Source of the DNA: a virus
DNA length: 64,000 nucleotides
Reading direction: 5' to 3' (one strand)
IMG/VR virus record: IMGVR_UViG_3300002835_000068
Span: 39,273 to 103,272 of that record
The notes under the pieces are model-generated. The model was not told the origin of the DNA and did not search any database. It was given only the letters and a program-made list of their open reading frames with translations. Both the position numbers and the translations under genes were made by a program. Positions 45,345 to 53,203 of the stretch are shown here, piece by piece. The stretch's first letter is position 1, and each line of letters begins with the position of its first letter.

Positions 45345-45764
45345 ATGGAATATTTTTTGGGATCTTTGCTAACCCTATTAGCCATGTTTGTCACAACAAA
45401 ATTGGTATCTTCAAAAACAAATACTATAGTTAAGAGTCCTTTTAGATACAGTCAAAGCCATATCCACGAAATAATATCTCCGTTGGTGCCAGATATAAAG
45501 TTGTACAAGAAAAAGAAAGATCGTCAATCAGATAAGCAAGAAGAAAGAACAAATATAAAGGTTGTTATTTTTGACAACAAGGCTTATTTTGTTAAAGATG
45601 GAACCTTTTATTGTGCAGAAATGCACGGAACAGAGATAGACGGAGCCAATGCTACCCTAGTTGACACGATGGGTATGGATAAGGTACAATTAGACAAGAT
45701 GCTATTTATAATGGATCAACTTAGAGATGGGAAGAAAAATGATAGTGGGGATTCAAGGAACTAG
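45345..45764 (+). CDS. Membrane-anchored hypothetical protein
   Basis: A 139-residue protein with TTAGGAGG upstream. One N-terminal membrane helix (FLGSLLTLLAMFVTTKLV), then a basic linker (LYKKKKDRQSDKQEE) and a cytosolic beta-rich part (KVVIFDNKAYFVKDGTFYCA). Function unknown. Confidence 0.6.
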   Translation: MEYFLGSLLTLLAMFVTTKLVSSKTNTIVKSPFRYSQSHIHEIISPLVPDIKLYKKKKDRQSDKQEERTNIKVVIFDNKAYFVKDGTFYCAEMHGTEIDGANATLVDTMGMDKVQLDKMLFIMDQLRDGKKNDSGDSRN

Positions 45765-46089
45765 TGGTTTTGATGACTACCAGGTATTTCTTAGAGCCAT
45801 GGCAGTCACCATGTCTTCTTTAAAAGACGAGGACCCATTCTTTTATCTTTACTCTGCAGGACCAGCAAACATCAATGCAATGGCTATGGAGTTTGCAAAT
45901 CTTTCAGAGCGTGGGCTTAAGGCTCGTGGTAAAAAAATTAAATACAAGCCAGTACCACCTTGGTGGATTACAGAAAATATTTCAGATATAAACTACTTTG
46001 CGTTTTTAAGTAAAGAAAGAGAACAGGTTTCAAAACTTGTTGATGAAGCAAAAAACAATAATGTCGAATACGGCATTTTCAGATACTAA
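45739..46089 (+). CDS. SLOG/Rossmann-like hypothetical protein
   Basis: A 116-residue protein; ATG 45739 starts the protein directly at the strand IVGIQGTSGFDDYQVF. The later YLYSAGPANINAMAMEFANL is reminiscent of nucleotide- or ligand-binding SLOG-type folds (YspA-like). It overlaps the preceding gene by 26 bases. Ligand unknown. Confidence 0.5.
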   Translation: MIVGIQGTSGFDDYQVFLRAMAVTMSSLKDEDPFFYLYSAGPANINAMAMEFANLSERGLKARGKKIKYKPVPPWWITENISDINYFAFLSKEREQVSKLVDEAKNNNVEYGIFRY

Positions 46090-46103
46090 CAGAAAGAATA
46101 ACA

Positions 46104-46313
46104 ATGCAGATCAAATCATTAGAACAAATGGAAACAATTGTAAATTCAAACAAGTCACTAGTTTGGGATGGATGGACTGTGGTCAATTCTTATCCTTCTG
46201 AGAAGGGAAGAACATCACAGCAGGGAGCATTTGTTAATGGCAAGTGGCACCTACAGCGTCGTTTTGTACCTTCAAAGAGTGGATGGGACATACCAGACAA
46301 GTTTGTGAGTTAA
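46104..46313 (+). CDS. Small hypothetical protein
   Basis: A 69-residue protein rich in Trp (VWDGWTVVNSYP, KSGWDIPDKFV) with a central GKWHLQRRF. Similar small proteins occur in actinophages as far as I recall; function unknown. Ends one base before the WhiB gene. Confidence 0.6.
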   Translation: MQIKSLEQMETIVNSNKSLVWDGWTVVNSYPSEKGRTSQQGAFVNGKWHLQRRFVPSKSGWDIPDKFVS

Positions 46314-46314
46314 T

Positions 46315-46602
46315 ATGCCAAAGCATGAATGGAAAGATGATGCAATTTGTTTGGACTATGATACAAACTTGTTCTTTGATAAGTATGAAGAAGATGAATT
46401 ACTTAGACCAGCAATAGATAAACTATGTTCTGGTTGTCCTGTTGCAAAAATGTGTTTTGCTGTTGGAGTTTCTCAAAAAGAGTGGGGTGTTTGGGGTGGG
46501 GTATACCTAGAAAATGGACAAATGTCTAAAGAGTTTTCACGACACAAGAGTAAGTCTGATTGGGCCAATACCTGGCAATACCTTACAATGGAGTCTCAAT
46601 AG
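46315..46602 (+). CDS. whiB: WhiB-family transcription factor
   Basis: A 95-residue protein. The four cluster-binding cysteines (AIC ... LCSGCPVAKMC) and the GVWGGV turn define WhiB/Wbl proteins, which carry an iron-sulfur cluster, bind the sigma-factor region 4 and are confined to Actinobacteria and their phages. Phage copies such as TM4 WhiBTM4 alter host division and exclusion. This is the strongest single clue to the host. The basic C-terminus typical of DNA contact is short. Confidence 0.93.
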   Translation: MPKHEWKDDAICLDYDTNLFFDKYEEDELLRPAIDKLCSGCPVAKMCFAVGVSQKEWGVWGGVYLENGQMSKEFSRHKSKSDWANTWQYLTMESQ

Positions 46603-47556
46603 GTGTTAGTTCTAGGACAAGAAACAAGGCCAGAAATCTTTGAGGGGGTTTATTCCTTAGAGTTTTCTGGCACCTATTATTCTCCACCAAATATAGAAAA
46701 AACAGAAGACTTTGAAAACTATGAAGTTTTTGATAATACAGAAAGTAAATGTGTAGTTATACTATCTGACAGATATTATCATACATTCATGGAGTCGTTA
46801 GGAATTATACTTCAAGAGTTTAATAAGAATAAAGAGACTCACTTCTTTATCCTAAGCGGTGCACCACCTGAGAACATGCTACAAGAACATGTTCTATTTT
46901 TTATTAAAGTTTTAAAAATGAATAAAGTAAAGCATACATTTGTAGATCTTTTAGAATATAAAGTTATGGATAAAAGGTTTTTAATAAAAGATTTTTATTA
47001 TTATTCATCTCCAAAGTTAACAGATAATTTTGTCACCAACTTGTATAGTGTTTCAAGTCCTTATCATTTTGAAGGTAGTCCATTTAGAAAGGTATACTGT
47101 AGTAGAGGAAAGACAAAGTATAAAACTGGATCTTGGATAACTGGAGATAGGGACCCAGAGACATTAAAAATAAAAGATGATTCTGCGAGAATGTCGGATG
47201 AGTTAGCACTTGAATCATACTTAAAATCTAATGGATTTGAGATTGTTTATCCAGAAGACTTTGACTCTTTTGAGGATCAGATAAAATACTTTAGTTCAGT
47301 TAAGACATTGATATCTCCTACGGGAGCAGGGCTAATCAACATGTGCTTTATGAAGGATGGATGTCAGGTCGTTGAACTAACCATACCTATGATGGTTCAG
47401 GGAGAGAGCACTATACACCAACACTATGCACCAATTGCCTGGGCTAAGGGTCTGGTTTATTTTTCTATTCCGTCAATGAGATCGTCAGAAGATGTTTTAA
47501 AGATAATGGACTCAAACAGTATAATAAAAGGACTTATAATGGAGGAGACATGCTAG
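46603..47556 (+). CDS. GT61-type glycosyltransferase, copy 1
   Basis: A 317-residue protein starting with GTG right after the WhiB stop. DRYYHTFMESLGIILQEF, RKVYCSRGK and GFEIVYPEDFDSFEDQIKYF then LISPTGAGLINMCFM are the conserved elements of GT61 (DUF563). It transfers a sugar to a glycan or protein in the cytoplasm. The neighbouring gene is a diverged copy; a HAD-nucleotidyltransferase fusion follows. Confidence 0.82.
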   Translation: MLVLGQETRPEIFEGVYSLEFSGTYYSPPNIEKTEDFENYEVFDNTESKCVVILSDRYYHTFMESLGIILQEFNKNKETHFFILSGAPPENMLQEHVLFFIKVLKMNKVKHTFVDLLEYKVMDKRFLIKDFYYYSSPKLTDNFVTNLYSVSSPYHFEGSPFRKVYCSRGKTKYKTGSWITGDRDPETLKIKDDSARMSDELALESYLKSNGFEIVYPEDFDSFEDQIKYFSSVKTLISPTGAGLINMCFMKDGCQVVELTIPMMVQGESTIHQHYAPIAWAKGLVYFSIPSMRSSEDVLKIMDSNSIIKGLIMEETC

Positions 47557-48512
47557 TATTCTTTAACGATAGTAGGAATATCCTAAAATATGAACCAGAT
47601 ACAGTATATCTTCTAATTTCTAAAGATGACGATAACGACATATACCTTAAAAAAGAACTGTCAGAAGAAGAAGATAAACTTTTTTATTATAAGTTAGACT
47701 TATGCTCAAATGAAAATAAATTTTTTATAAACTTGCCTACATCCTACTATCATGCGGTAGCAGATACTTTATCACATATACTTGTGCATAACAAAAAGTA
47801 TCCTTCAACAAAATTTATCATCAACTGTTTTGAAAAAGATGTGTCAGAAGGCCTAAACTCTTTCTACAAGTTTTTCTTTGATGCTTTAGTTGCCGAAGGA
47901 ATAAACTATGAATCAATATATATTGATAAAAGAACCGCACTAAAGATAAACAATATTTCATACATAGAATCTATGGCTGTGTTTGAAGAAGGAGTTAAGG
48001 CTGTATCAGAACTTATAGAAAAATATCGTCCTCAAGAATCTGTAGATCCATATAGAAAAGTTTTTTTAAGTAGAGCAAAAACAAGAAAAAGAAAGAATAA
48101 CGGACTGTTTGGTGGCAGAGATCCAAAAAACTTTAATTTTTTCAATGATGACAGAGTAGATTCTGAACAAAGGTTGTCTGAGTATTTTTACTCTATGGGT
48201 TTTGAAATAGTTTGTCCAGAAGACTTTCTTTCTTTTGAAGATCAAATAGAGTATTTTAATTCAGTAAAGACGTTAGTTTCACCAACTAGTGCTGGACTTG
48301 TAAATGGACTACTAATGAAAAAAAATCAAACTATTATTGAGTTAGAGGTACCAATGGTTTCAAGAGGAAAAGAAACTCTGCACTCCCTATACCCAGGTCT
48401 TTTATTTAATATGGGTCATATCTTTATAATGATTCCAAGTCTTAGAAATAGCACAGAAATTATAAATAAAATAAAATTAAATAAATACATAATGGGGATT
48501 TTAAATGACTAG
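47550..48512 (+). CDS. GT61-type glycosyltransferase, copy 2
   Basis: A 320-residue paralogue of the preceding gene, overlapping it by 7 bases. LPTSYYHAVADTLSHILVHN, YRKVFLSRAKTRKR, GFEIVCPEDFLSFEDQIEYF and LVSPTSAGLVNGLLM correspond one to one. The central regions are diverged, suggesting different acceptors or donors. Confidence 0.82.
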   Translation: MLVFFNDSRNILKYEPDTVYLLISKDDDNDIYLKKELSEEEDKLFYYKLDLCSNENKFFINLPTSYYHAVADTLSHILVHNKKYPSTKFIINCFEKDVSEGLNSFYKFFFDALVAEGINYESIYIDKRTALKINNISYIESMAVFEEGVKAVSELIEKYRPQESVDPYRKVFLSRAKTRKRKNNGLFGGRDPKNFNFFNDDRVDSEQRLSEYFYSMGFEIVCPEDFLSFEDQIEYFNSVKTLVSPTSAGLVNGLLMKKNQTIIELEVPMVSRGKETLHSLYPGLLFNMGHIFIMIPSLRNSTEIINKIKLNKYIMGILND

Positions 48513-49869
48513 CCTAATAGTTTTTGACTTAGATGGAGTTCTTGTTGATAGCAAGACTATTCACTTTGATGCACTTAACGATGCTTTGAGAGCACTAAGT
48601 CCTGACTATATAATTACTAAAGAGGAACAGGAAAACATATATGAGGGGCTTCCAACAAAGGCTAAACTAAGTCTTTTGAATAAATATAAGGGTCTTCCAG
48701 AAGAAAGTTTTGATAGTGTCTGGAGACTTAAGCAAGACATAACAAGTACTATGTTTTCAAATATTCCAGAAGATAAAGAACTAATTGGACTACTTACAAT
48801 AATTAAAGACAATAAGATTAATATAGCGGTAGCAAGTAATAGTATTCGTAATACTGTGTTTGATTGCTTAGAGGGGCTAGGTATCGTACACTTAATAGAC
48901 CATGTTGTAAGTAATGAAGACGTAAAGCATCCAAAGCCTCACCCAGAAATGTACTGGAAGGCTATGTCTTACTTTGGTGTGATTGCAGATGAGACTGTTA
49001 TTTTTGAGGATAGCCTTGTTGGTAAACTTGCTGCAAGAGATAGTAAGGCTACCCTGATTGAAATTAAAAATAGAGCAGACCTTACAGAGGATAAGATTAA
49101 TAAGGCTATTAGTCTTTTGCAATCTGGAAAAGGTACATGGAAAGATCAGGGACTTAATGTTTTAATACCAATGGCAGGCCTTGGAAGCCGTTTTAAGGAT
49201 GCTGGATATGTATTCCCTAAGCCGTTAGTGGAAGTAGACGGAAAGCCCATGATTCAGGCTGTAGTGGAGTCTATAGGGGTAAATGCAACATACACCTACA
49301 TAGTTCAAAAAGAACATTATGAGAAATATAATCTGTCTTACCTACTTAACCTTATAACTCCAGACTGCAATATTGTGCAGGTAGATGGGATAACAGAAGG
49401 AGCAGCAGTTACTTGTCTATTAGCAAAAGAATATATAGATAACGAGAGCCCATTAATCTTGGCTAATTCTGATCAGATAGTTGAATGGAATAGTAGGCAG
49501 TTTATCTATGATTTAATGACAAAAAATGCAGATGGAGGAATTGCTACATTTGAGTCCACACATCCAAAATGGTCTTATGCAAAAGTTAATTCAGATGGTT
49601 TAGTTACAGAGGTTGCAGAGAAAAAACCAATTAGCAATATAGCAACAGTTGGGATTTATTATTGGAAACATGGATCAGACTTTGTTAAATATGCTGAGCA
49701 GATGATAGATAAAGACATTAGAACAAACAATGAGTTTTATGTTTGCCCTGTTTTTAATGAGGCGATTGCGGACAATAAGAGGGTGTTTGCAAGCAATATT
49801 AAAAAAATGTGGGGGGTAGGAACCCCAGAAGATTTAAATAACTACAACTATAGGAGAGATAATGATTAA
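48505..49869 (+). CDS. HAD hydrolase - sugar nucleotidyltransferase fusion
   Basis: A 454-residue fusion. Residues 1-~200 are a HAD phosphatase (FDLDGVLVDSKTIHFDAL; ASNSIRNTV; KPHPEMYWKA; FEDSLVGKLAA). Residues ~215-454 are a nucleotidyltransferase (VLIPMAGLGSRFKDAGYVFP, then KPLVEVDGKPM; LANSDQIVEW metal Asp). Together they could dephosphorylate and activate a sugar or polyol for the GT61 enzymes. It overlaps both neighbours by 8 bases. Confidence 0.85.
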   Translation: MTSLIVFDLDGVLVDSKTIHFDALNDALRALSPDYIITKEEQENIYEGLPTKAKLSLLNKYKGLPEESFDSVWRLKQDITSTMFSNIPEDKELIGLLTIIKDNKINIAVASNSIRNTVFDCLEGLGIVHLIDHVVSNEDVKHPKPHPEMYWKAMSYFGVIADETVIFEDSLVGKLAARDSKATLIEIKNRADLTEDKINKAISLLQSGKGTWKDQGLNVLIPMAGLGSRFKDAGYVFPKPLVEVDGKPMIQAVVESIGVNATYTYIVQKEHYEKYNLSYLLNLITPDCNIVQVDGITEGAAVTCLLAKEYIDNESPLILANSDQIVEWNSRQFIYDLMTKNADGGIATFESTHPKWSYAKVNSDGLVTEVAEKKPISNIATVGIYYWKHGSDFVKYAEQMIDKDIRTNNEFYVCPVFNEAIADNKRVFASNIKKMWGVGTPEDLNNYNYRRDND

Positions 49870-50299
49870 AATAGCACATCGTGGAAATACACGAGGACCA
49901 AAACCAGAGTTAGAGAATAGCCCAGAGTATATTTCTAAGGCTATAGAAGATGGCTTTGAGGTTGAAATAGATATCTGGTTTCAAGATGGTGAAGGATTCT
50001 TTCTTGGACATGACTATCCTAAGTATAAAATAGATGAAGATTTTATAGGTGCGGTCAATCCTCATGCATGGTTTCACTGCAAAGACCTCCTGTCTCTTGA
50101 AAAATTTATAAATGATTATTCACATGCAAGATTTTTTTGGCATCAAGAAGACTCATTTACTCTTACAAGCAGTAAGCATATATGGACATATCCTGGAAAA
50201 GAAATAGTAAGTAATACTATACTTGTTCATTTAGAGGAGTTTAACGAAGATGATTTTGAAACAAAGCCATTTGCAATCTGTAGCGACTTTCTGGTATAA
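49862..50299 (+). CDS. GDPD/PI-PLC-like phosphodiesterase domain
   Basis: A 145-residue protein. IAHRGNTRG ... ENSPEYISKAIEDGFEVEID and FFLGHDYP are the start of a TIM-barrel glycerophosphodiesterase (His-Arg, Glu-x-Asp, His). It is about half the usual length, ending after the second third of a barrel, so it may be a minimal or specialised form. Belongs to the sugar-modification operon by overlap. Confidence 0.7.
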   Translation: MIKIAHRGNTRGPKPELENSPEYISKAIEDGFEVEIDIWFQDGEGFFLGHDYPKYKIDEDFIGAVNPHAWFHCKDLLSLEKFINDYSHARFFWHQEDSFTLTSSKHIWTYPGKEIVSNTILVHLEEFNEDDFETKPFAICSDFLV

Positions 50300-50300
50300 T
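50271..50300 (+). promoter_or_regulatory. Promoter with extended -10
   Basis: TTGCAA (50271-50276), 18 bases, TATAAT (50295-50300) preceded by TGG, overlapping the stop of the upstream gene and serving the run of small genes from 50324. Confidence 0.6.
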
Positions 50301-50323
50301 AGAGTTTAAAGAAATAGGTAACT

Positions 50324-50542
50324 ATGTGGTCATGGATTCTTGCCGTAATAGGCGTAACTGGTATATTTTTTGTAGGTCGAAAGACTATCTGGGGTTGGAT
50401 CGTACTTTTATTTAATGAAGTGCTGTGGATAGCCTATGCCTTATATACAGACCAGTATGGGTTCATATTTAGTGCTCTAGCATATGCAGCCGTTTATATT
50501 AAATCATACTTGCATTGGAGGAGAGAAGATGAGAAGTCATAA
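50324..50542 (+). CDS. Small membrane protein
   Basis: A 72-residue protein with three hydrophobic stretches (WILAVIGVTGIFFV, WIVLLFNEVLWIAYAL and FIFSALAYAAVYI) and a charged end. The WxWILAxxGV...LLFNEVLWIxYA pattern recurs in actinophage membrane proteins. Function unknown. Confidence 0.7.
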   Translation: MWSWILAVIGVTGIFFVGRKTIWGWIVLLFNEVLWIAYALYTDQYGFIFSALAYAAVYIKSYLHWRREDEKS

Positions 50543-50699
50543 AGAGTACGAAGACTTAGACTCTACCGTTGACCTAGTGATTCATACAAAATCTCCCAAT
50601 AAATGGCTCCTGATTGATCGTGAAACTGGGGAAGTTTACCAGGGAAATTCTGGTGGGTTTTGGGACAGATTAGATCCAGTAGAAAAAGGCAAAAGATAA
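50529..50699 (+). CDS. Small hypothetical protein
   Basis: A 56-residue protein beginning inside the membrane-protein gene with GGAGGAGAG upstream of ATG 50529. KWLLIDRETGEVYQGN followed by FWDRLDP is a pattern I associate with small actinophage proteins. Function unknown. Confidence 0.65.
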   Translation: MRSHKEYEDLDSTVDLVIHTKSPNKWLLIDRETGEVYQGNSGGFWDRLDPVEKGKR

Positions 50700-50935
50700 T
50701 GTATACAATAAACATGAAAAAGGCTTTTCGTTCAATAACACCTCCAAAAAATTTTTCATTACAGATAATTGATAATGATAACTTCTTAACAGTGAAGGCA
50801 AGTGAGGATCAATTTATGAAGTTGCCTGGTGAAGATAGGAAGGTTGCCGTAGAGTATATGATTCGTGTAAAAAAAGCATTAGAAGACAACGGCGCAATCG
50901 TATTATTAGTAAGAGATGGTGGCAAAGACCTTTGA
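50699..50935 (+). CDS. Small hypothetical protein
   Basis: A 78-residue protein starting in a TAATG overlap. Alpha/beta pattern (FSLQIIDNDNFLTVKASEDQ, then VAVEYMIRVKKALEDNGAIV). No motif recognised. Confidence 0.6.
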   Translation: MYTINMKKAFRSITPPKNFSLQIIDNDNFLTVKASEDQFMKLPGEDRKVAVEYMIRVKKALEDNGAIVLLVRDGGKDL

Positions 50936-51516
50936 AAGAGTTTATTCTAAAATATGGAAGTGCTGGAACCTGGATCACTGATGATTTATTTTTAGTATCT
51001 AGTTTACCACTTGAAGACATAGACATTAGCAATAAAAAAGATATAAGAGAAAGACTACTAACACTTGTTAAGGCAAAATTTAAATATAAAAAAAATATCA
51101 CAATAACAGATGAACCTTCTGATTCTGGGATAACTTCTATTGTCTGTCTTTCAGATGTCTGCAAAATAGAGATGCTTGGAAGTACACATACTTTAGAAAA
51201 AAGGTTTATAATTATGTTTATTGGAAACGAAAATTACAAACTTGTAGATGGTGAATTTTTAGTTGAAACATTTAAGTATAAAGATGGATTGGACGGTTTT
51301 GGAACTGGAAGCAAGAAGTATATAGTTACATCAACAATAAGAGATGTATATGAATTGCCAGTAAACGCAGAATCAGAAGAGGATGCTTTAGAAAAGTCAA
51401 AAAATTATCACATAAATGATTGGCATCACCTAGAAGACACAGATGAACATTTGAGAGATGTTGTTTTTGTTAGGGCAGCAAAATGGGGCAACTTCGAAGT
51501 AAGGGAGATAAATTAA
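50932..51516 (+). CDS. Hypothetical protein
   Basis: A 194-residue protein with a TTG start overlapping the preceding stop. Beta-rich, with a C-terminal portion (YIVTSTIRDVYELPVNAESE, then EDALEKSKNYHINDW) resembling small stress- or inhibitor-like alpha/beta domains, but no family is recognised. Confidence 0.5.
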   Translation: MKEFILKYGSAGTWITDDLFLVSSLPLEDIDISNKKDIRERLLTLVKAKFKYKKNITITDEPSDSGITSIVCLSDVCKIEMLGSTHTLEKRFIIMFIGNENYKLVDGEFLVETFKYKDGLDGFGTGSKKYIVTSTIRDVYELPVNAESEEDALEKSKNYHINDWHHLEDTDEHLRDVVFVRAAKWGNFEVREIN

Positions 51517-51518
51517 AA

Positions 51519-51944
51519 ATGTTTGATTTTTTTGCATTTGTAATTTTTATTTTTGTATTTTTCTTTTTGGTTTATAAAAACATTAAACTAAGGCTTAAGA
51601 TATCTTCAGTAACATTAGAGTTGATAAAAGCACACCTAGATAAAACAATAGTGTCAGAAAAGTTGACAGAGTTGCAAGAAATAAATAAAAATAGGAGCAA
51701 TCTGGATCAGGAGGCTTTCTTAAAATTTATTTCAGACTCAAGAGATTGGGCTTACCAATATATAGATGATGTCCAGTCATCATTAAATAAGTTTGTTAGT
51801 GATGTAGAGCCTGAGATATTATATTTTGATACTTATGGGGACCTTATGGGTGCTGAGCCAAACTATAACGCAATGAAGAAAATTTCTGGGGCATACAAAG
51901 AACTAAAGAAACTGCTACCAGAAGACTATGATAGAATAGAGTAA
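51519..51944 (+). CDS. Membrane-anchored coiled-coil protein
   Basis: A 141-residue protein from ATG 51519. One N-terminal membrane helix (FFAFVIFIFVFFFLVYKNI) is followed by long charged helices. It could be an i-spanin-like or membrane-associated accessory; host Gram-positive walls make a spanin role doubtful. No motif recognised. Confidence 0.6.
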   Translation: MFDFFAFVIFIFVFFFLVYKNIKLRLKISSVTLELIKAHLDKTIVSEKLTELQEINKNRSNLDQEAFLKFISDSRDWAYQYIDDVQSSLNKFVSDVEPEILYFDTYGDLMGAEPNYNAMKKISGAYKELKKLLPEDYDRIE

Positions 51945-52111
51945 TGATCGCCCTAAAGCATACTAAAAACCTCAACATGTTTATGTGTGAGGAAGAGTTG
52001 TGCGAGGACGAAAGTACGCAGATTTGGGCAAGTTCTGAAAGTAGAATAGTTGATCTGTGTGATTTACATTATAGTCAAGCAACACAATTCCTAGGAGGAA
52101 AAAATGAATGA
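51944..52111 (+). CDS. Tiny Cys/His protein
   Basis: A 55-residue protein starting in a TAATG overlap and overlapping the next gene by 8 bases. MCEEELCEDESTQIW and VDLCDLHYSQA give a C-x4-C ... C-x2-H arrangement, a probable single zinc site. Confidence 0.55.
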   Translation: MIALKHTKNLNMFMCEEELCEDESTQIWASSESRIVDLCDLHYSQATQFLGGKNE

Positions 52112-52403
52112 ACAAATTAAAGCAGCACTAGCGTCATACGGAAGATCAGTTCTTGGAGCAGCAACAGCAATGTATGCATCTGGAGTTACAGATCCACAGA
52201 CACTAGCATACTCACTACTTGGAGCACTTGTGCCCGTTGTATTGAGAGCAGCCAACCCTTCAGATACTGCATTTGGAAAGATGCCTTCAGTAGATGAGGT
52301 AGATGCAGCAGTTAAGTCTGCAAAGGTTGTTAAGAAGACCGCAAAGAAGGCTCCTGCAAAGAAGTCATCTGGCGGAGGCAAGACAACTAACCAAGTAAAG
52401 TAG
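52104..52403 (+). CDS. Small membrane protein with basic SGGG tail
   Basis: A 99-residue protein behind a TAGGAGG ribosome site. One or two hydrophobic segments (VLGAATAMYASGV, LAYSLLGALVPVVLRAA) are followed by KKTAKKAPAKKSSGGGK, nearly identical in style to the tail of the endolysin at 42153. Candidate second holin or structural membrane protein. The strong terminator that follows implies a highly expressed end of operon. Confidence 0.65.
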   Translation: MNEQIKAALASYGRSVLGAATAMYASGVTDPQTLAYSLLGALVPVVLRAANPSDTAFGKMPSVDEVDAAVKSAKVVKKTAKKAPAKKSSGGGKTTNQVK

Positions 52404-52416
52404 TTTAAAAAGAATT

Positions 52417-52440
52417 AGGGGGCCTTTCGGCCCCCTTTTT
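52417..52440 (+). terminator. Rho-independent terminator
   Basis: GGGGGCC (52418-52424), TTTC, GGCCCCC (52429-52435), then five T. It ends the long rightward unit and lies between convergent genes. Confidence 0.95.
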
Positions 52441-52444
52441 CTAT

Positions 52445-53149
52445 TTAAAAAAGTTTTTTAAATTCTGGTTTATATGGAAACACTTTTAGTTTTGATCTTC
52501 TAAGTGCAGACTCATCATCTTCTCCAAAGAATAAAAATGAAACAATTGTCCATCTTGGATTGCCACTTTTAATTTCATGAATTTTATGTTCGTATGAATA
52601 TCCAGAGGGGAAAACGAGAAGATCTCCAGCCTTTGGTTTTATTGTAACTCCAAAGTGAATAAACTCTAGTTCTCCTCCTTCGTAATCATCATTTGGATAA
52701 TACACTAAAGAGACAGTTCTTGGTGTTGCATATGAGTCGTCGCTATGTGCACCAAAAAACTCGCCATTGGAAAATCTTGAAATTCTTAGAGACTCTCTAC
52801 TTTTTGGATCAATATTCCAGTGAAAACAATAGGAGTCGAGTATTCCACGAAAAGCATCATTGGCTTCTTCATGTTGCCACAGCCAGCATGTGTCTGACTG
52901 CTTTCCATTTTCCTTAGTATATTCTAGGTCATCAAAAAAATCTTCACGTACCCACTTCTTTGCTCCATCTTTACCATCTTTGTCTTCCCAAAAATCTTTG
53001 TCTAAAAGTCTATTCATTGTCTCCATTGAGTTTGGCCATACATTTCTATATAGGTGAACTCCAGGCGCAACGCTTTCAAAAGCGTATCTATTGCCTTCCT
53101 GGTCTTGAGTAAATCCTTCAGCAGCGTTTTGCATTCTTTGTTGATCCAT
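52445..53149 (-). CDS. 2OG-Fe(II) oxygenase (minus strand)
   Basis: A 234-residue protein. ATG at 53149 is preferred over a TTG at 53161. FFGAHSDDSYATPRTVSLVY has H-x-D, EGGELEFIHFGVTIKPKAGD the core strands, VFPSGYSYEHKIHEI the distal His and GNPRWTIVSFLFF the 2OG-binding Arg. Its core closely resembles the gene at 39115. It is the only gene on this strand between 1 and 57 kb and has its own divergent promoter. Confidence 0.82.
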   Translation of the reverse strand: MDQQRMQNAAEGFTQDQEGNRYAFESVAPGVHLYRNVWPNSMETMNRLLDKDFWEDKDGKDGAKKWVREDFFDDLEYTKENGKQSDTCWLWQHEEANDAFRGILDSYCFHWNIDPKSRESLRISRFSNGEFFGAHSDDSYATPRTVSLVYYPNDDYEGGELEFIHFGVTIKPKAGDLLVFPSGYSYEHKIHEIKSGNPRWTIVSFLFFGEDDESALRRSKLKVFPYKPEFKKLF

Positions 53150-53174
53150 TGTGTTTACCAACCTTCCGTATTCA

Positions 53175-53183
53175 ATTATACCA
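53175..53183 (-). promoter_or_regulatory. Leftward extended -10 promoter
   Basis: Minus-strand TGGTATAAT (TATAAT at 53180-53175), 25 bases before the oxygenase ATG. It shares a palindrome with the rightward promoter beside it. Confidence 0.65.
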
Positions 53184-53188
53184 TGCTA

Positions 53189-53197
53189 TGGTATACT
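53189..53197 (+). promoter_or_regulatory. Rightward extended -10 promoter, leaderless geometry
   Basis: TGGTATACT (TATACT 53192-53197), 6 bases before ATG 53204. With the leftward element it forms TATACCAT-GCT-ATGGTATA (53177-53195), so the two -10 regions are back to back and cannot both be fully occupied. Confidence 0.65.
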
Positions 53198-53203
53198 ATA
53201 TAT

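Noticed and set aside
50324-50542. PnuC-type nicotinamide riboside transporter
   Set aside because: Only 72 residues with three segments; too short and without transporter signature residues.
52443-52463. Perfect A/T palindrome ATTTAAAAAAG...AAAT as a terminator
   Set aside because: It covers the last codons of the minus-strand oxygenase and has an all A/T stem with no loop; the adjacent GGGGGCC hairpin already explains termination.
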